A stretch of DNA of 61,719 nt from Isotricha intestinalis (taxonomy: Eukaryota > Ciliophora > Litostomatea > Vestibuliferida > Isotrichidae). The first letter of the stretch is position 1; every line of letters begins with the position of its first letter. Under the pieces are notes generated by a model. That model saw only the letters and a list, made by a program, of their open reading frames with translations. It made no database searches and was not told the DNA's origin. The position numbers were made by a program, and so were the translations under genes. Location of the stretch: positions 1 to 61,719 of the forward strand of contig JAJJLU010000377.1 in assembly GCA_023807065.1 (NCBI GenBank), given 5' to 3'. This document shows positions 38,915-48,277 of the stretch, one piece after another.

Positions 38915-40579
38915 TTAAAAAAGTTTTCCTCCTCCACTAGTACTTCCATCACTATGATGTTCAACTTGATGCTGAACACTATCACTGTGAATAGGATTTT
39001 GAGGAGGTGGTTGGTTAAAAACAGAAGGCCCACTACCTTGAGAAGGAGGTCCAAGAGGACCGTGAGAAGGTCCTTGAGAAGGTCCATGTGATTTTCTTCT
39101 AGATTCTCCTGGTCCAAATGTTTTATCTTCATTGTCTTCTATTAAATTTCTAATTTTATCATCATCTATTTCTTTTGTTATTAATTCTACTATTATCATT
39201 ACTATGTTTGTTATTATTGAGATTGAGATAAATACTAATATTATTATTAAATATGCCTTTATTGTATTAATTTTTTCTATAAATATTTTTATTAAACCAT
39301 TTGTAAGCTCATCTCCACATTCAAATTTTATATCTTTTAATTTATTTATGTTTATAATTGTTAGGATACTAGGGATTAATAATATTATTTCAAATACCAT
39401 TAAAGATAATTTTAGTTTTATTAAATTCTCAGAGCAAGAATTATAAATTTTATATGTTAAAACACCTAAGAAAAAAATTCCTGCAATTATTTTATTATCA
39501 ATAAAATAAGCCCAAAAAGTTATGAATCCAAATATTAAAAGTCCAAAAAATACTATAATTAAAATAATTAAACCTTGAATAACATTAATTTTAGAATTTA
39601 ATGAATTAAAATAATCAAAAGAAAAACCATTACTTTCCATACATTTCTTTTCTAATCCCAAGAAAGTTCTAGTATAAAATGTAACATTATCATTATTTAA
39701 ATTATAAAAAGGATAATTTGAGATATCTTTAATTTTATCATGAATATTATTATCTTTATATAAAATACTTTTATTAATAATGTCGATTTTTTCATATCTA
39801 TCATCTCTAGTTTTATCAGAAATATTAGTAGCACAAGTTCCATTATTAGGTTCTAAAGGATAATAATAATACCAACTAAATTCTCCAGGATAAATACAAG
39901 GAAAATCATTGCTTAATTTAAAATTAATTATTAGTTGTTTATTTATTGCTTGATTTGTATAATGTAAATATTTCTCATTATTTAATTTTATTGTTGTATA
40001 ATTTATTTTGCTATTTTCATTTATTGTATTATTATCATTATTGATGATTATATCATTTATTGGACATATTTCATTTGAATTCAAACAAAGTTTTTGCAAT
40101 TTTGTATCTAATATACCACATTGTTTTTTTCCTTCAGAACAATTTGATTCAGGTGGAACTGAATTTTCTAATAATTTAGCATAATTATTCCCTTTAATAG
40201 GACAAAATTTATAGCCTTCATAATTATTAATATTAATTGGATCAATTTTTTTAATTTCTTTACATCCTGCTAGAGTTTCATTTTTAGAACAAGAACCATT
40301 GAAAGCATGATTTCTATGTTCTGTTTTAATATCTAATGAATTAATTCCAATGCAATCACATCCTTTCCTCATTCCTCCCCAAAATCCTAATTTTATTGGA
40401 TCTTTACAAGACGTATTAAATGATATTATTGATGAATCCCCAAAATTTTGATTTATTTCTCGAAGAAATGATTTGGGAAATGAAGTTTTGTTAAAAAATA
40501 ATATTGAAAATGTTAATATTAAGCATAAACATATTAAGTTTGATAATATTGTTATTGTTAGATTTTTACAATAGTTCAT
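38915..40579 (-). CDS. Cys-rich ectodomain, multi-pass membrane protein, ciliate type
   Basis: A 554-residue protein. An N-terminal membrane segment (LTITILSNLICLCLILTFSI) precedes a 300-residue Cys-rich, N-glycosylation-site-rich ectodomain with motifs GFWGGMRKGCDCIG, NETLAGCKEI and CIYPGEFSWYYYYPLE. Four hydrophobic helices (about 335-475) and a 75-residue cytosolic tail rich in Pro, Gly, Ser and His (SHGPSQGPSHGPLGPP) follow. Architecture and cysteine pattern resemble lineage-specific surface proteins of ciliates. Function is unknown. The tail is the most G+C-rich coding stretch of the area. It shares the minus strand with the ITPase and UGT-like genes upstream. Confidence 0.8.
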   Translation of the reverse strand: MNYCKNLTITILSNLICLCLILTFSILFFNKTSFPKSFLREINQNFGDSSIISFNTSCKDPIKLGFWGGMRKGCDCIGINSLDIKTEHRNHAFNGSCSKNETLAGCKEIKKIDPININNYEGYKFCPIKGNNYAKLLENSVPPESNCSEGKKQCGILDTKLQKLCLNSNEICPINDIIINNDNNTINENSKINYTTIKLNNEKYLHYTNQAINKQLIINFKLSNDFPCIYPGEFSWYYYYPLEPNNGTCATNISDKTRDDRYEKIDIINKSILYKDNNIHDKIKDISNYPFYNLNNDNVTFYTRTFLGLEKKCMESNGFSFDYFNSLNSKINVIQGLIILIIVFFGLLIFGFITFWAYFIDNKIIAGIFFLGVLTYKIYNSCSENLIKLKLSLMVFEIILLIPSILTIININKLKDIKFECGDELTNGLIKIFIEKINTIKAYLIIILVFISISIITNIVMIIVELITKEIDDDKIRNLIEDNEDKTFGPGESRRKSHGPSQGPSHGPLGPPSQGSGPSVFNQPPPQNPIHSDSVQHQVEHHSDGSTSGGGKLF

Positions 40580-40712
40580 TTTTTAATTTTATTAAATTTA
40601 TATTATTAAATATTGATTTTTGATTTTATTAATAACAAAAAAAATTCATTATATCTGATTTATAAAAATTTATTTAAAAAAATTTGAAAAAAATAATTTA
40701 TTTAAAAAATCT

Positions 40713-41321
40713 TCAAACCCCATTTTCCTTGATATAATCAACTAAATCCTGAATTGCCTTTCCTCTATGACTGATTGAATTTTTTTCTTGAAGAGTTAAT
40801 TCAGCAACATGTCTACCATCACTTAAAACAACAATAGGATCATATCCGAAACCAAAGTTTCCTTTGGGTCCATTATTAGAAATTTTTCCTTCTAAATTTT
40901 CTTCAAAAAAGTGTTTTTCTCCATTTTTATCGATATAACATACACAACAAGTAAAACGACAATTCCTTTGATCATCTTTTACACCTTCCATTAATTTTAA
41001 AATTTTTTTCCATCTATCTTCATCACTTGCATTATCTCCTGCGAATCTATGAGAAAAAACTCCTGGTTGTCCATTTAAATAATCTACACATAATCCACTG
41101 TCATCTGCTATTACTGGACTTTTACTTTTTAAATATATTGATTCTGCTTTTATTAAGGAATTCTCTTTAAATGTCTTTCCTGTCTCTTCTATTTCTATAT
41201 CAAATCCTGCTTCTTTTTGACTTATTACTTTTATCCCTAATTTTGATAATTTTTCTGATATTTCTTTTATTTTATTTGGGTTTGTACTACAGAAAATTAA
41301 GGTTGAATTAGGAGATGACAT
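40713..41321 (-). CDS. rdgB: RdgB/HAM1-family ITP/XTP pyrophosphatase, bacterial type
   Basis: A 202-residue nucleotide-sanitising enzyme that hydrolyses ITP, dITP and XTP to monophosphates. Visible signatures are STNPNKIKEI at the N-terminus, EETGKTFKENSLIKAE, ADDSGLCVDYLNGQPGVFSHRFAG with the catalytic Asp pair, GPKGNFGFGYDPI and SHRGKAIQDL. The spacing ADDSGLxVD...PGVxSxRxAG and FGYDPI resembles bacterial RdgB more than eukaryotic ITPA, which usually reads DFGWDPCF. Length fits the family. The stop is TGA (40713-40715). Bacterial origin by transfer is inferred, not shown; base composition matches the host. Confidence 0.93.
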   Translation of the reverse strand: MSSPNSTLIFCSTNPNKIKEISEKLSKLGIKVISQKEAGFDIEIEETGKTFKENSLIKAESIYLKSKSPVIADDSGLCVDYLNGQPGVFSHRFAGDNASDEDRWKKILKLMEGVKDDQRNCRFTCCVCYIDKNGEKHFFEENLEGKISNNGPKGNFGFGYDPIVVLSDGRHVAELTLQEKNSISHRGKAIQDLVDYIKENGV

Positions 41322-41406
41322 TTTTTTTAAATGAATTTGTTAATTGTTTAAAATAATTAATTATTTGGATTATTTAATTTAATTTTTTAATTTCTTATTG
41401 AAGGAA

Positions 41407-42777
41407 TTATTCTCTTTTTATTCTTCTTTTTTTTCTACTACATGTTTGTAAAAATTTTCTTGTTACAAATATTACAAGGAAAATAAATATTAAACTAAAA
41501 ATTATAAAACCTAAAATAATATCTAATCCATCTAAAAATAAGAAATTTTTACGAGAAAAATGAACAAGTAATTTCCTAAATGAATGTCTAAATCCATATT
41601 CCATCCAATTTATATATTCTTCATAAGCATTATTATTTTCTTTTAATTTTTTTGATATTTTTTCAGCATTTAATCTATATTTGTTATTTAAGTTAATTTC
41701 TTTAATTAAATTATCTAAATTTTCAACATTATTTAAAATAATTCCAACTTCTAATTCTTTGATATATGCATTTATATTTTTTTGAATTGTTCCATTTCCA
41801 TATATAATAAGTGGAATTCCAAAATATAAACATTTACTTATTTCATTAATATCTGATTTAATTAAACAATATTTTATATTTCCATTATTCAATTCATTTT
41901 CATTTGAAGTATATTTCATATTTATTTTAATATTCTGAAAATGTAAATCTTGACTAACATATAAAATATTATCTGATTTTGTTTGATTAAAATTTTCTTT
42001 TTTGAATGAAAAACTATTTAAAAAAAGTAAATTTTTAGGATGATCAATTGGAAAAATAATATCTTTCGGACATTGGATTATATAAAGTGAATTTAAATAA
42101 ATAGAATTTTTGATTTTTTTAATTTTCTGAAAAGCTTTGTTTTTTTTTAAAATACTTAATGATTTCCTTTGAGCTTTATGAAAATAATAAACATCAATAA
42201 TATTATATAAATAATTCAAAACTTTTGAATATAAATGTTTTGGATATATATTACTTCCAATATAAGGAATAGTACTAAAATTTACTTCAAATCCTTCAAA
42301 AAAAAATTGTGGAAGTGGTAAATTACATATATATGAAAATAAAGGAATTTTAAAATATTCTTTTAAATATATTGAAATATAATTTGGAAAATTAGTATGA
42401 ATCATTGAGAAAAGCAATTTAACTTTTAATAATTGATCTAATATTTTTTCTTTTATAAATGATTCTGATAATAATTTAAGTCTATAATTAAAAATATCTT
42501 TATAAAAAGAAATTGATTGTGAAATTTCTTCATTTATTGGTTTTAAATTATCAGAATCTCCATAAGGATATAAAATATATTTTTTATTTGAATCATTCCA
42601 TTTATCAAATTCACTTTTATGAATTATTATATGATATGTATAATTTGTATTATCAAATAAAGTTTTAATATCTAAATTATTTCCTGTAGGGAAAAGAACA
42701 ACTAAAATATTTCTTTTTGTTCTTTGAGTGAAAATTACTTTTAATAAAAATAAAACAATAAAATATTTTAAATTCAT
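41407..42777 (-). CDS. UDP-glycosyltransferase-like membrane protein (GT1-type, divergent)
   Basis: A 456-residue protein with an N-terminal signal peptide (KYFIVLFLLKVIFTQ), a luminal body and a C-terminal transmembrane helix (about 424-445) ending in a basic tail. That is the topology of ER UDP-glucuronosyltransferases. The region CLYFGIPLIIYGNGTIQKN near 320-340 corresponds to the GVPMV...GDQ..N part of the UGT signature, and INWMEYGFRHSF with LDGLDIILGF resembles the UGT segment before the membrane anchor. The classic HxGxNS donor site is not intact, so activity is uncertain. It could act on lipids or xenobiotics. Confidence 0.68.
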   Translation of the reverse strand: MNLKYFIVLFLLKVIFTQRTKRNILVVLFPTGNNLDIKTLFDNTNYTYHIIIHKSEFDKWNDSNKKYILYPYGDSDNLKPINEEISQSISFYKDIFNYRLKLLSESFIKEKILDQLLKVKLLFSMIHTNFPNYISIYLKEYFKIPLFSYICNLPLPQFFFEGFEVNFSTIPYIGSNIYPKHLYSKVLNYLYNIIDVYYFHKAQRKSLSILKKNKAFQKIKKIKNSIYLNSLYIIQCPKDIIFPIDHPKNLLFLNSFSFKKENFNQTKSDNILYVSQDLHFQNIKINMKYTSNENELNNGNIKYCLIKSDINEISKCLYFGIPLIIYGNGTIQKNINAYIKELEVGIILNNVENLDNLIKEINLNNKYRLNAEKISKKLKENNNAYEEYINWMEYGFRHSFRKLLVHFSRKNFLFLDGLDIILGFIIFSLIFIFLVIFVTRKFLQTCSRKKRRIKRE

Positions 42778-43123
42778 TTTTTCAAATAACCCAAATATTT
42801 TTCAATAATTTAATATGAATAAAATTTTTAAAAAAATATAATTAAAAAAAATTAATGATTAAATGTGAATAATAATTTACAATTAATTACATTAATTATC
42901 TTTAATATATCTCATATATAAATTCTTAAAGTAAAAAAAATTATTTTGTTTTTTCTGATAAATTATAATTAATTCTTTTCTTTGAAGGCTTTTCTATTAA
43001 TGATATTTGAATTTTGAATTAAATTCATAATCTCTTTATTTTCTTTTTATTTTCTTTAATTATTATTATAATCAATTTTTTTTTTTGTAATATAATTATC
43101 ATATTTTTTTTTCTTTTCTTAAT
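42778..43123. other. Intergenic region, nothing recognised
   Basis: About 345 bp of A/T-rich sequence between two minus-strand genes, with long T-runs. No element identified. Confidence 0.45.
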
Positions 43124-44596
43124 TTATATTCTTTCTTTAATTTCTTCTTCATTTTTTTCAACTAAACCACATAATTCAATTTCATCTTTTAATTCTGCAG
43201 ATATATAATTATTATCTATTAAGATTTCTTCTTTTTTAAATGGAAGAATAATACTTTTATTTTGTTTATTTGTCTTTTTTAAGTTTTTATTTTTTGGTTT
43301 TATTAATTTATCCTTTTGAAAAATTTGTATTTTTGTTATTTCTTCATTTTCATTATATATAATTTGAACATTCGAATTTAAATCAAAAGATATATTTTTT
43401 GATTTTTTATTTTGTTTATTTTTATTTTCTTCAACTGATTTCATTATTTCATTTAAAATTTCATCCTCTAATTTTTCTTCATTTATTTCATTTTTTTCTT
43501 CATTTTCTAACATTTTATTTTTTTCTTTTTTGTTTTCTCTTTCCAAAAATTTTTCGATTTTTTTATTTTGAAAATCTTTAAATATTAAAATTTTATCTTT
43601 TTCAATTTTTTTTTTAGGAGTAAAGCAAAAATAATTATTATCAGAAATAATATTATTAATCATTCGTTCATTTTTTAATTTTTCAACATTACATTTATTC
43701 ATAAAATTATTTACTTTACTATTAAATTTAAAATTATTATTAAATTTTTTTTCAGAATTTTTTTCTTTAGAATTACTATCTAAATCAAAAGTTCTAATAA
43801 TATCATTTGCAAGTTGACTTAAATTTAATTCATTATCAATAGAATCTTTTTTTAAAGTTTTATTTCCATTAATTTGAATAGATAATTTTCCAATATCACA
43901 ATCATTAATTGAACTTTCGTTTAATTGAGGAGTAAAAGAAATTTTAGCAACATTAACTTCTTTTAAAAAAGAATTTTTAACTTCTTGATTATTTAAATTA
44001 TTATTTTTAATTTTATAAAAATCTAAATTATTTAAACTTCTATTATTATTTCTTTTATTTGTTTTATAATTTTCATTTTTAAAATTAGGAGTTTTAATAT
44101 TTATATTAATTTGATTGAAATTATCTGTTATAGGAAAATTATTATATTGACTTATTGTTTCATATTTAATTTGATTTATTGGAAAAACATTTCTACTTTT
44201 TTGAATATTATAAACATTATAATTAATATTATTATTTTTATTTTTTGAATTTGAATTTGAAACAACTTCTCTTATTTTATCTATTTTTCCTTCTAATGTT
44301 TTAAAATGTAATTTAATATTTTTTATTAATGGATCTTCATTTATTGTTTCATATATTTTTTTTTTTTTGTAATTAAAATATTTTTTGGACTCAACAGGAT
44401 TTTCATTTGATATTATATATGGTTTATTATATTGATTATTATTTATTCTTAGATTATTTTTCCTTTCTGTTGAAGAATAATATGTTATAAATTTTTGATT
44501 TGGTAAATTATTTGTTATTGGGAGATTAAGTAATATTTTATTATTATGAAATGAATTTATTTTTCTATTTACAATTTCAGAAAGATGATTATTCAT
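43124..44596 (-). CDS. Asn/Lys-rich protein of unknown function
   Basis: A 490-residue protein, largely low-complexity Asn/Lys/Ile with no recognised domain. Short predicted helices occur near residues 89-110 and 340-400 (Glu/Lys-rich). The C-terminus is acidic (LKDEIELCGLVEKNEEEIKE). No signal peptide or membrane segment. An uninterrupted frame of this length on one strand, with codon use like its neighbours, supports a real gene. Function cannot be assigned. Confidence 0.68.
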   Translation of the reverse strand: MNNHLSEIVNRKINSFHNNKILLNLPITNNLPNQKFITYYSSTERKNNLRINNNQYNKPYIISNENPVESKKYFNYKKKKIYETINEDPLIKNIKLHFKTLEGKIDKIREVVSNSNSKNKNNNINYNVYNIQKSRNVFPINQIKYETISQYNNFPITDNFNQININIKTPNFKNENYKTNKRNNNRSLNNLDFYKIKNNNLNNQEVKNSFLKEVNVAKISFTPQLNESSINDCDIGKLSIQINGNKTLKKDSIDNELNLSQLANDIIRTFDLDSNSKEKNSEKKFNNNFKFNSKVNNFMNKCNVEKLKNERMINNIISDNNYFCFTPKKKIEKDKILIFKDFQNKKIEKFLERENKKEKNKMLENEEKNEINEEKLEDEILNEIMKSVEENKNKQNKKSKNISFDLNSNVQIIYNENEEITKIQIFQKDKLIKPKNKNLKKTNKQNKSIILPFKKEEILIDNNYISAELKDEIELCGLVEKNEEEIKERI

Positions 44597-44707
44597 TAAT
44601 TCTTTTTAGAAAAATTATAAAAAAATATAATAATTATTTATATGAAAAATTTAAATACTTGTTTTTACTTATTTTTATTTATAAAAATTTATAAAATGTT
44701 TCTTTTT

Positions 44708-46399
44708 TTATTCTGTATTGTTAATTCCAAATTTTTGACATAATTTTTCGAATAAATTTTTTAATTTTTCATTTTGTTCATTTTCATTTTGTACTTTTTC
44801 ATTAAGCATATTTTTCATTCCTTCTAATAAAAATTGTTCAGGATTAGTTTCTAATTGATTATATCTTTTTTTGTTTTTCATCATATTTTGAATAAATTTT
44901 TCACTTTGTTCAAATTTTTTTATATCTAATTCTTCATATACTTGATGTTTCTTTTGAAATTTATTTAAATCAGTTAATTTAAATATATTTTCATTGGTAA
45001 TGGAATTTCTTCTTTTTGGATTTGCACTTTCTGGAAAATAATTTTGTTTAGAAGTTAAATTTTTTTTATTTAACTCTAATAATGTAGAATCTCTTTTTGG
45101 TTGAATTGTTTTTTCTTTTTTTATATTCTGATTTATAAAATTATTATTTTGAATAATTAAATTTACATTTATTAAATTATTATCTGCCTTCAATTCTTTA
45201 TAATCTTTTCTTGATAAAAAAATATTTTGTTTACTTTCATTCTTTTCTGCTTCATTGAATTCTATTTGATTTAAATGAAATATATTTAATTTTTCATCTT
45301 CCTTTTTTAATATAGAGTTTTTTAATAATTTTTCACTTTTAATACTTTTTTTATCAACACTAATATCATTTTTTTTTTGATCTTCTTTTTTCCATTTTTC
45401 AACTTCTTCTATAATTTTTCTTTTTTTTTTTTCTGCTAATTCTAATAAACTTTGATAATTATAATAACTAACAATTAAACTTTCACTTAATTCTTCAGGA
45501 AATTCTTCTTTGATATTATTAAAATCTTCTTTTTTCAAAACTAATAAATCACAAAATCTAGAAGAGACTTTAACATTAAAAGGACATCTTTCATTAATTT
45601 CAACTAATATATCACCAAAATATTCATTTTTTCTTAAATCCATTATTTTTTTTTCAAAATAATTTTCATCTAAAAGTATAGAAATTCTCCCTCTTCTAAT
45701 AAAATAAATTTCAACTAAATATTCTCCTTTATCAATTATTTTTTCTTTTTTCATAGCTTTAATTGGTTTCATTAAATAAACAACTTTAGAAGCATATTCT
45801 AAAGAATGTTCTTTGAAAAAAACAGAATTTTGAATCAAATCTCTATGCATATTTGCAAGTAATTGAATTCTAATTCTTGAAGGTAAATCATTAATAAAAG
45901 AATTTTTTTCAACTTTATTATATCTTAAATTATTTTTAAAATGTTTAACTAATTTATAATAAAAATCTTTTGGAATATTATTTTTAGTTCTTAATTCTTC
46001 CAAAAAATTTATATTTGCTTCATATTTTGTAGTTTCATCATCTCTATTAGTTAACATTGAACCAAGAGAAGATATTGTATATGAATAAACCAATATTCCA
46101 ATAAATAATAATATACAATTATATACTTTTTCATCTATATTTGATGCTAATATATCACCATATCCTATTGTAAATATACTTGTCCAATGAAAATATAATG
46201 AATTTAAATATTTTTCTCCATTTGAATAATCCTGAATTCCCTTTTTTATCATCCAATTTTCTCCTGGATTTATTACTGCTAAAAATATCCATAAACATGA
46301 TATTGAATGTGTTATTATTATAAATATAAAAAAAAATTTTATTATTCTTTGCATAGGATCACTTAATACAATGTATCCGTTTAAAAATAAAAAATTTAA
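44708..46399 (-). CDS. Cyclic-nucleotide-type cation channel, C-terminal half of an interrupted gene
   Basis: A 563-residue partial frame when read from the 11-bp repeat at 46389-46399. It starts inside the S4-S5 linker (LFLNGYIVLSDP), then S5 (IIKFFFIFIIITHSISCLWIF), the pore with filter TIGYGD, S6 (FIGILVYSYTISSLGSML), a C-linker and a cyclic-nucleotide-binding-like domain (GEYLVEIYFIRRGRISILLDE). A long disordered tail follows. The GYGD filter indicates K+ selectivity. In the phosphate-binding cassette the usual FGE...R-T/S-A is FGDILVEINERCPFNV, so ligand binding may be altered. The first internal Met is at 46354, but the frame is open upstream to the breakpoint. It has no start or voltage sensor of its own; the matching N-terminal half lies at 52457-53902. 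Confidence 0.88.
   Translation of the reverse strand, partial: LNFLFLNGYIVLSDPMQRIIKFFFIFIIITHSISCLWIFLAVINPGENWMIKKGIQDYSNGEKYLNSLYFHWTSIFTIGYGDILASNIDEKVYNCILLFIGILVYSYTISSLGSMLTNRDDETTKYEANINFLEELRTKNNIPKDFYYKLVKHFKNNLRYNKVEKNSFINDLPSRIRIQLLANMHRDLIQNSVFFKEHSLEYASKVVYLMKPIKAMKKEKIIDKGEYLVEIYFIRRGRISILLDENYFEKKIMDLRKNEYFGDILVEINERCPFNVKVSSRFCDLLVLKKEDFNNIKEEFPEELSESLIVSYYNYQSLLELAEKKKRKIIEEVEKWKKEDQKKNDISVDKKSIKSEKLLKNSILKKEDEKLNIFHLNQIEFNEAEKNESKQNIFLSRKDYKELKADNNLINVNLIIQNNNFINQNIKKEKTIQPKRDSTLLELNKKNLTSKQNYFPESANPKRRNSITNENIFKLTDLNKFQKKHQVYEELDIKKFEQSEKFIQNMMKNKKRYNQLETNPEQFLLEGMKNMLNEKVQNENEQNEKLKNLFEKLCQKFGINNTE
46389..46399. repeat. Left copy of 11-bp direct repeat (insertion boundary)
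   Basis: AAAAAATTTAA on the plus strand. To its left is host channel sequence (C-terminal half); to its right is insert sequence. On the minus strand it encodes Leu-Asn-Phe in the channel frame, the same residues encoded by the right copy. Confidence 0.75.
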
Positions 46400-46803
46400 T
46401 ATTGATATTAAATTGTTTGAATAAATTACTAAAGTAATTTATTAAATCCTTAACAGTGAAAATATTTTTATTATGTAATTCCATTAATAATTTATATACT
46501 TTGATAGATATAAAATATTTATGTTTCCTAAAATTAATAATTGAATTAATACCTTCTAAAAATATTTTTTGAATATATATAAATAAAATATTATTCATTT
46601 TTTGACAAAAAGCATTTTTTTTGTAAAAATCAATTAAAATATTATATAACTTTTTTCTAAAAAAATGCATTTTATAAAAAGATTGTATTAAAATAACTTT
46701 TTTTGAATCATAAATTCCTTTAATAGAATCTTCTTTCATATTTCTAACCTTTTCAATTAAAACTTTTTCTAAACTAATAACATTACCTCTCCATGATAAA
46801 CCT
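46400..46803 (-). pseudogene. Truncated open frame with IQ-like basic helix, cut at the insertion boundary
   Basis: An open frame of about 134 codons, bounded upstream by TAA and running into the left insertion boundary, where it loses its natural end. A Met occurs at 46739. The segment VILIQSFYKMHFFRKKLYNIL resembles an IQ or amphipathic calmodulin-binding helix, repeated more weakly downstream. No family can be assigned. It belongs to the inserted DNA and is probably the 5' part of a gene broken at the junction. Confidence 0.4.
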
Positions 46804-46862
46804 TATTTATTTTTTTATTTTTAATATTTACATTATTATATAATAATTTTTCATTTATTATT

Positions 46863-46900
46863 TATTTTCATTAATATTTTCATCAATATTAATGAAAATA
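46863..46900. repeat. Perfect inverted repeat, 16-bp arms, 6-bp loop
   Basis: Arms TATTTTCATTAATATT and AATATTAATGAAAATA are perfect reverse complements separated by TTCATC. It lies inside the insertion between two broken minus-strand genes. It could be a transcription-end hairpin, a cruciform-forming site or a chance A/T palindrome; the length and absence of mismatches make it worth noting. Confidence 0.7.
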
Positions 46901-46902
46901 TT

Positions 46903-47180
46903 TTATGAATTACAATTTGGTAGTAAATTTGTTTCATTTATTTTTTGCATAGAAATATTATTTCTAAAATCATTTTCTATTGAATTAGTAAATTTTTCAT
47001 AATTTGGTAAAAGTATTTGGCTTAAACTTCTTCTTTTATTACTTATTTTTTTTTATTTGAAATATCAAAAGAGTAAACTACTGTTGATGATGAAATTATT
47101 AATCTTTTTTTATTTTTATTTACTTTCTTAATTTGATTGACATCATTTACAAAAATATTTTTGTTAAGAGGATTAAACAT
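46903..47180 (-). pseudogene. Small broken ORF, one frameshift; family unknown
   Basis: From ATG at 47178-47180 the minus strand reads about 45 codons (NPLNKNIFVNDVNQIKKVNK, then IISSSTVVYSFDIS). It shifts frame in the T-run at 47047-47054, then reads about 47 more (NKRRSLSQILLPNYEKFTNS) to TAA at 46903-46905. Both pieces have protein-like composition. The single shift falls in a homopolymer, so a sequencing error could explain it. No homology is recognised. Confidence 0.35.
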
Positions 47181-47260
47181 AAAATTTATTTTTTTATTTT
47201 CCTATAAAAAAATAATAAAAATAATTATACTTTTTAAAACCATTTTGGAATTTTTAAAAA

Positions 47261-47937
47261 ATGGATTTACAAGAACAAAATTTATCACATATAAAAATTA
47301 AACAATCTGATGAAATATTCTATTTTGAACATAATGTTTATAATGAAAAATATTTAGGTGAATATATTTCTAAAGAAAGATTAGATTAGATAATTACAGA
47401 ATGTGAGAAAATTGTATGTATGTGTCATATTAAAAAGTCACAATATGAAAAACAAGACATTCAAAGATTTGTTTATATTTTATCATTAATATAAGTTTTT
47501 TCTTTTATTATTTATTTTATAATACTTTATTATTTTCCAAAAATAAAAAAAAGAAGAAAGATGTATTTATTTGAAATTTACTTTGGTGTTTTTGGATATA
47601 TAATCTTATTAATAATTATCATTTATAATGCTTTTAAAAAGAAAAATAATGAAAAATTTGTTGATGAATTTATTTATAATGATTTAACAAAATATTTTAC
47701 AAGTTTAAAAACCTTATTTAAAAACATTACTTTTAAATATAATAAAGAAAGGAAAAATAATTTTATATTATCCTAAACATAAAGATAATATTATTCAAAT
47801 AAAAATTGATAAAAAAAGTGAAATTATTTTAGAAAAAGAAAGAAATTATCTTCCTACTAAAGAAAGTGTAGAAAACTTTATACCAAATGAAGATAAAATT
47901 ACCTAATTAGAAAATCATTTTTTTTCCTCATTCTAAT
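47261..47937 (+). pseudogene. Broken ciliate-type membrane-protein gene
   Basis: From ATG 47261 the frame reads MDLQEQNLSHIKIKQSDE and onward, with TAG at 47387-47389 and TAA at 47492-47494. It then has two hydrophobic helices (FSFIIYFIILYYFP and GVFGYIILLIIIIYNAF) and a charged tail, shifts frame near 47755 (new frame LYYPKHKDNIIQIKIDKKSE), and passes one more TAA before ending. The two-helix hairpin with charged flanks suggests a small membrane protein. At least four lesions make it non-functional under the standard code. At each stop a Gln codon would fit, but this cannot be proven without a homologue. Confidence 0.5.
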
Positions 47938-48277
47938 TTCCAAATTAATTTAATTCAAAAATAAAGGTATGATTATTATTATTACTTTGGTAACATATTT
48001 TTATTTATTTCCTATTTTAAATTAATTATCAAAATATAAATAATATATAGTAAAATATATATTAAGTCATTTCATTTATCAAATATTATTTTTGGTTTTA
48101 ACCATAAACAAAAAACATATAATTAATTATTATATAAATTTTATAAAATAAATTATTTTAAGAGACATAAAAAATATTAAAAATAAAAAAAAAATTAAGA
48201 CTTAAATAGACATCTTCTAAATCCTTAAATAAAAATAATAAAATAATTATTCTACAAACCTCACTCATATTTTATAT
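47938..48277. other. Non-coding stretch within the insertion
   Basis: About 340 bp of A/T-rich sequence between two broken genes. No signal recognised. Confidence 0.4.

Noticed and set aside
38839..39132. Minus-strand frame overlapping the tail of the Cys-rich membrane protein
   Set aside because: It reads the same DNA in another frame; the tail of the larger gene has a better composition and continuity.
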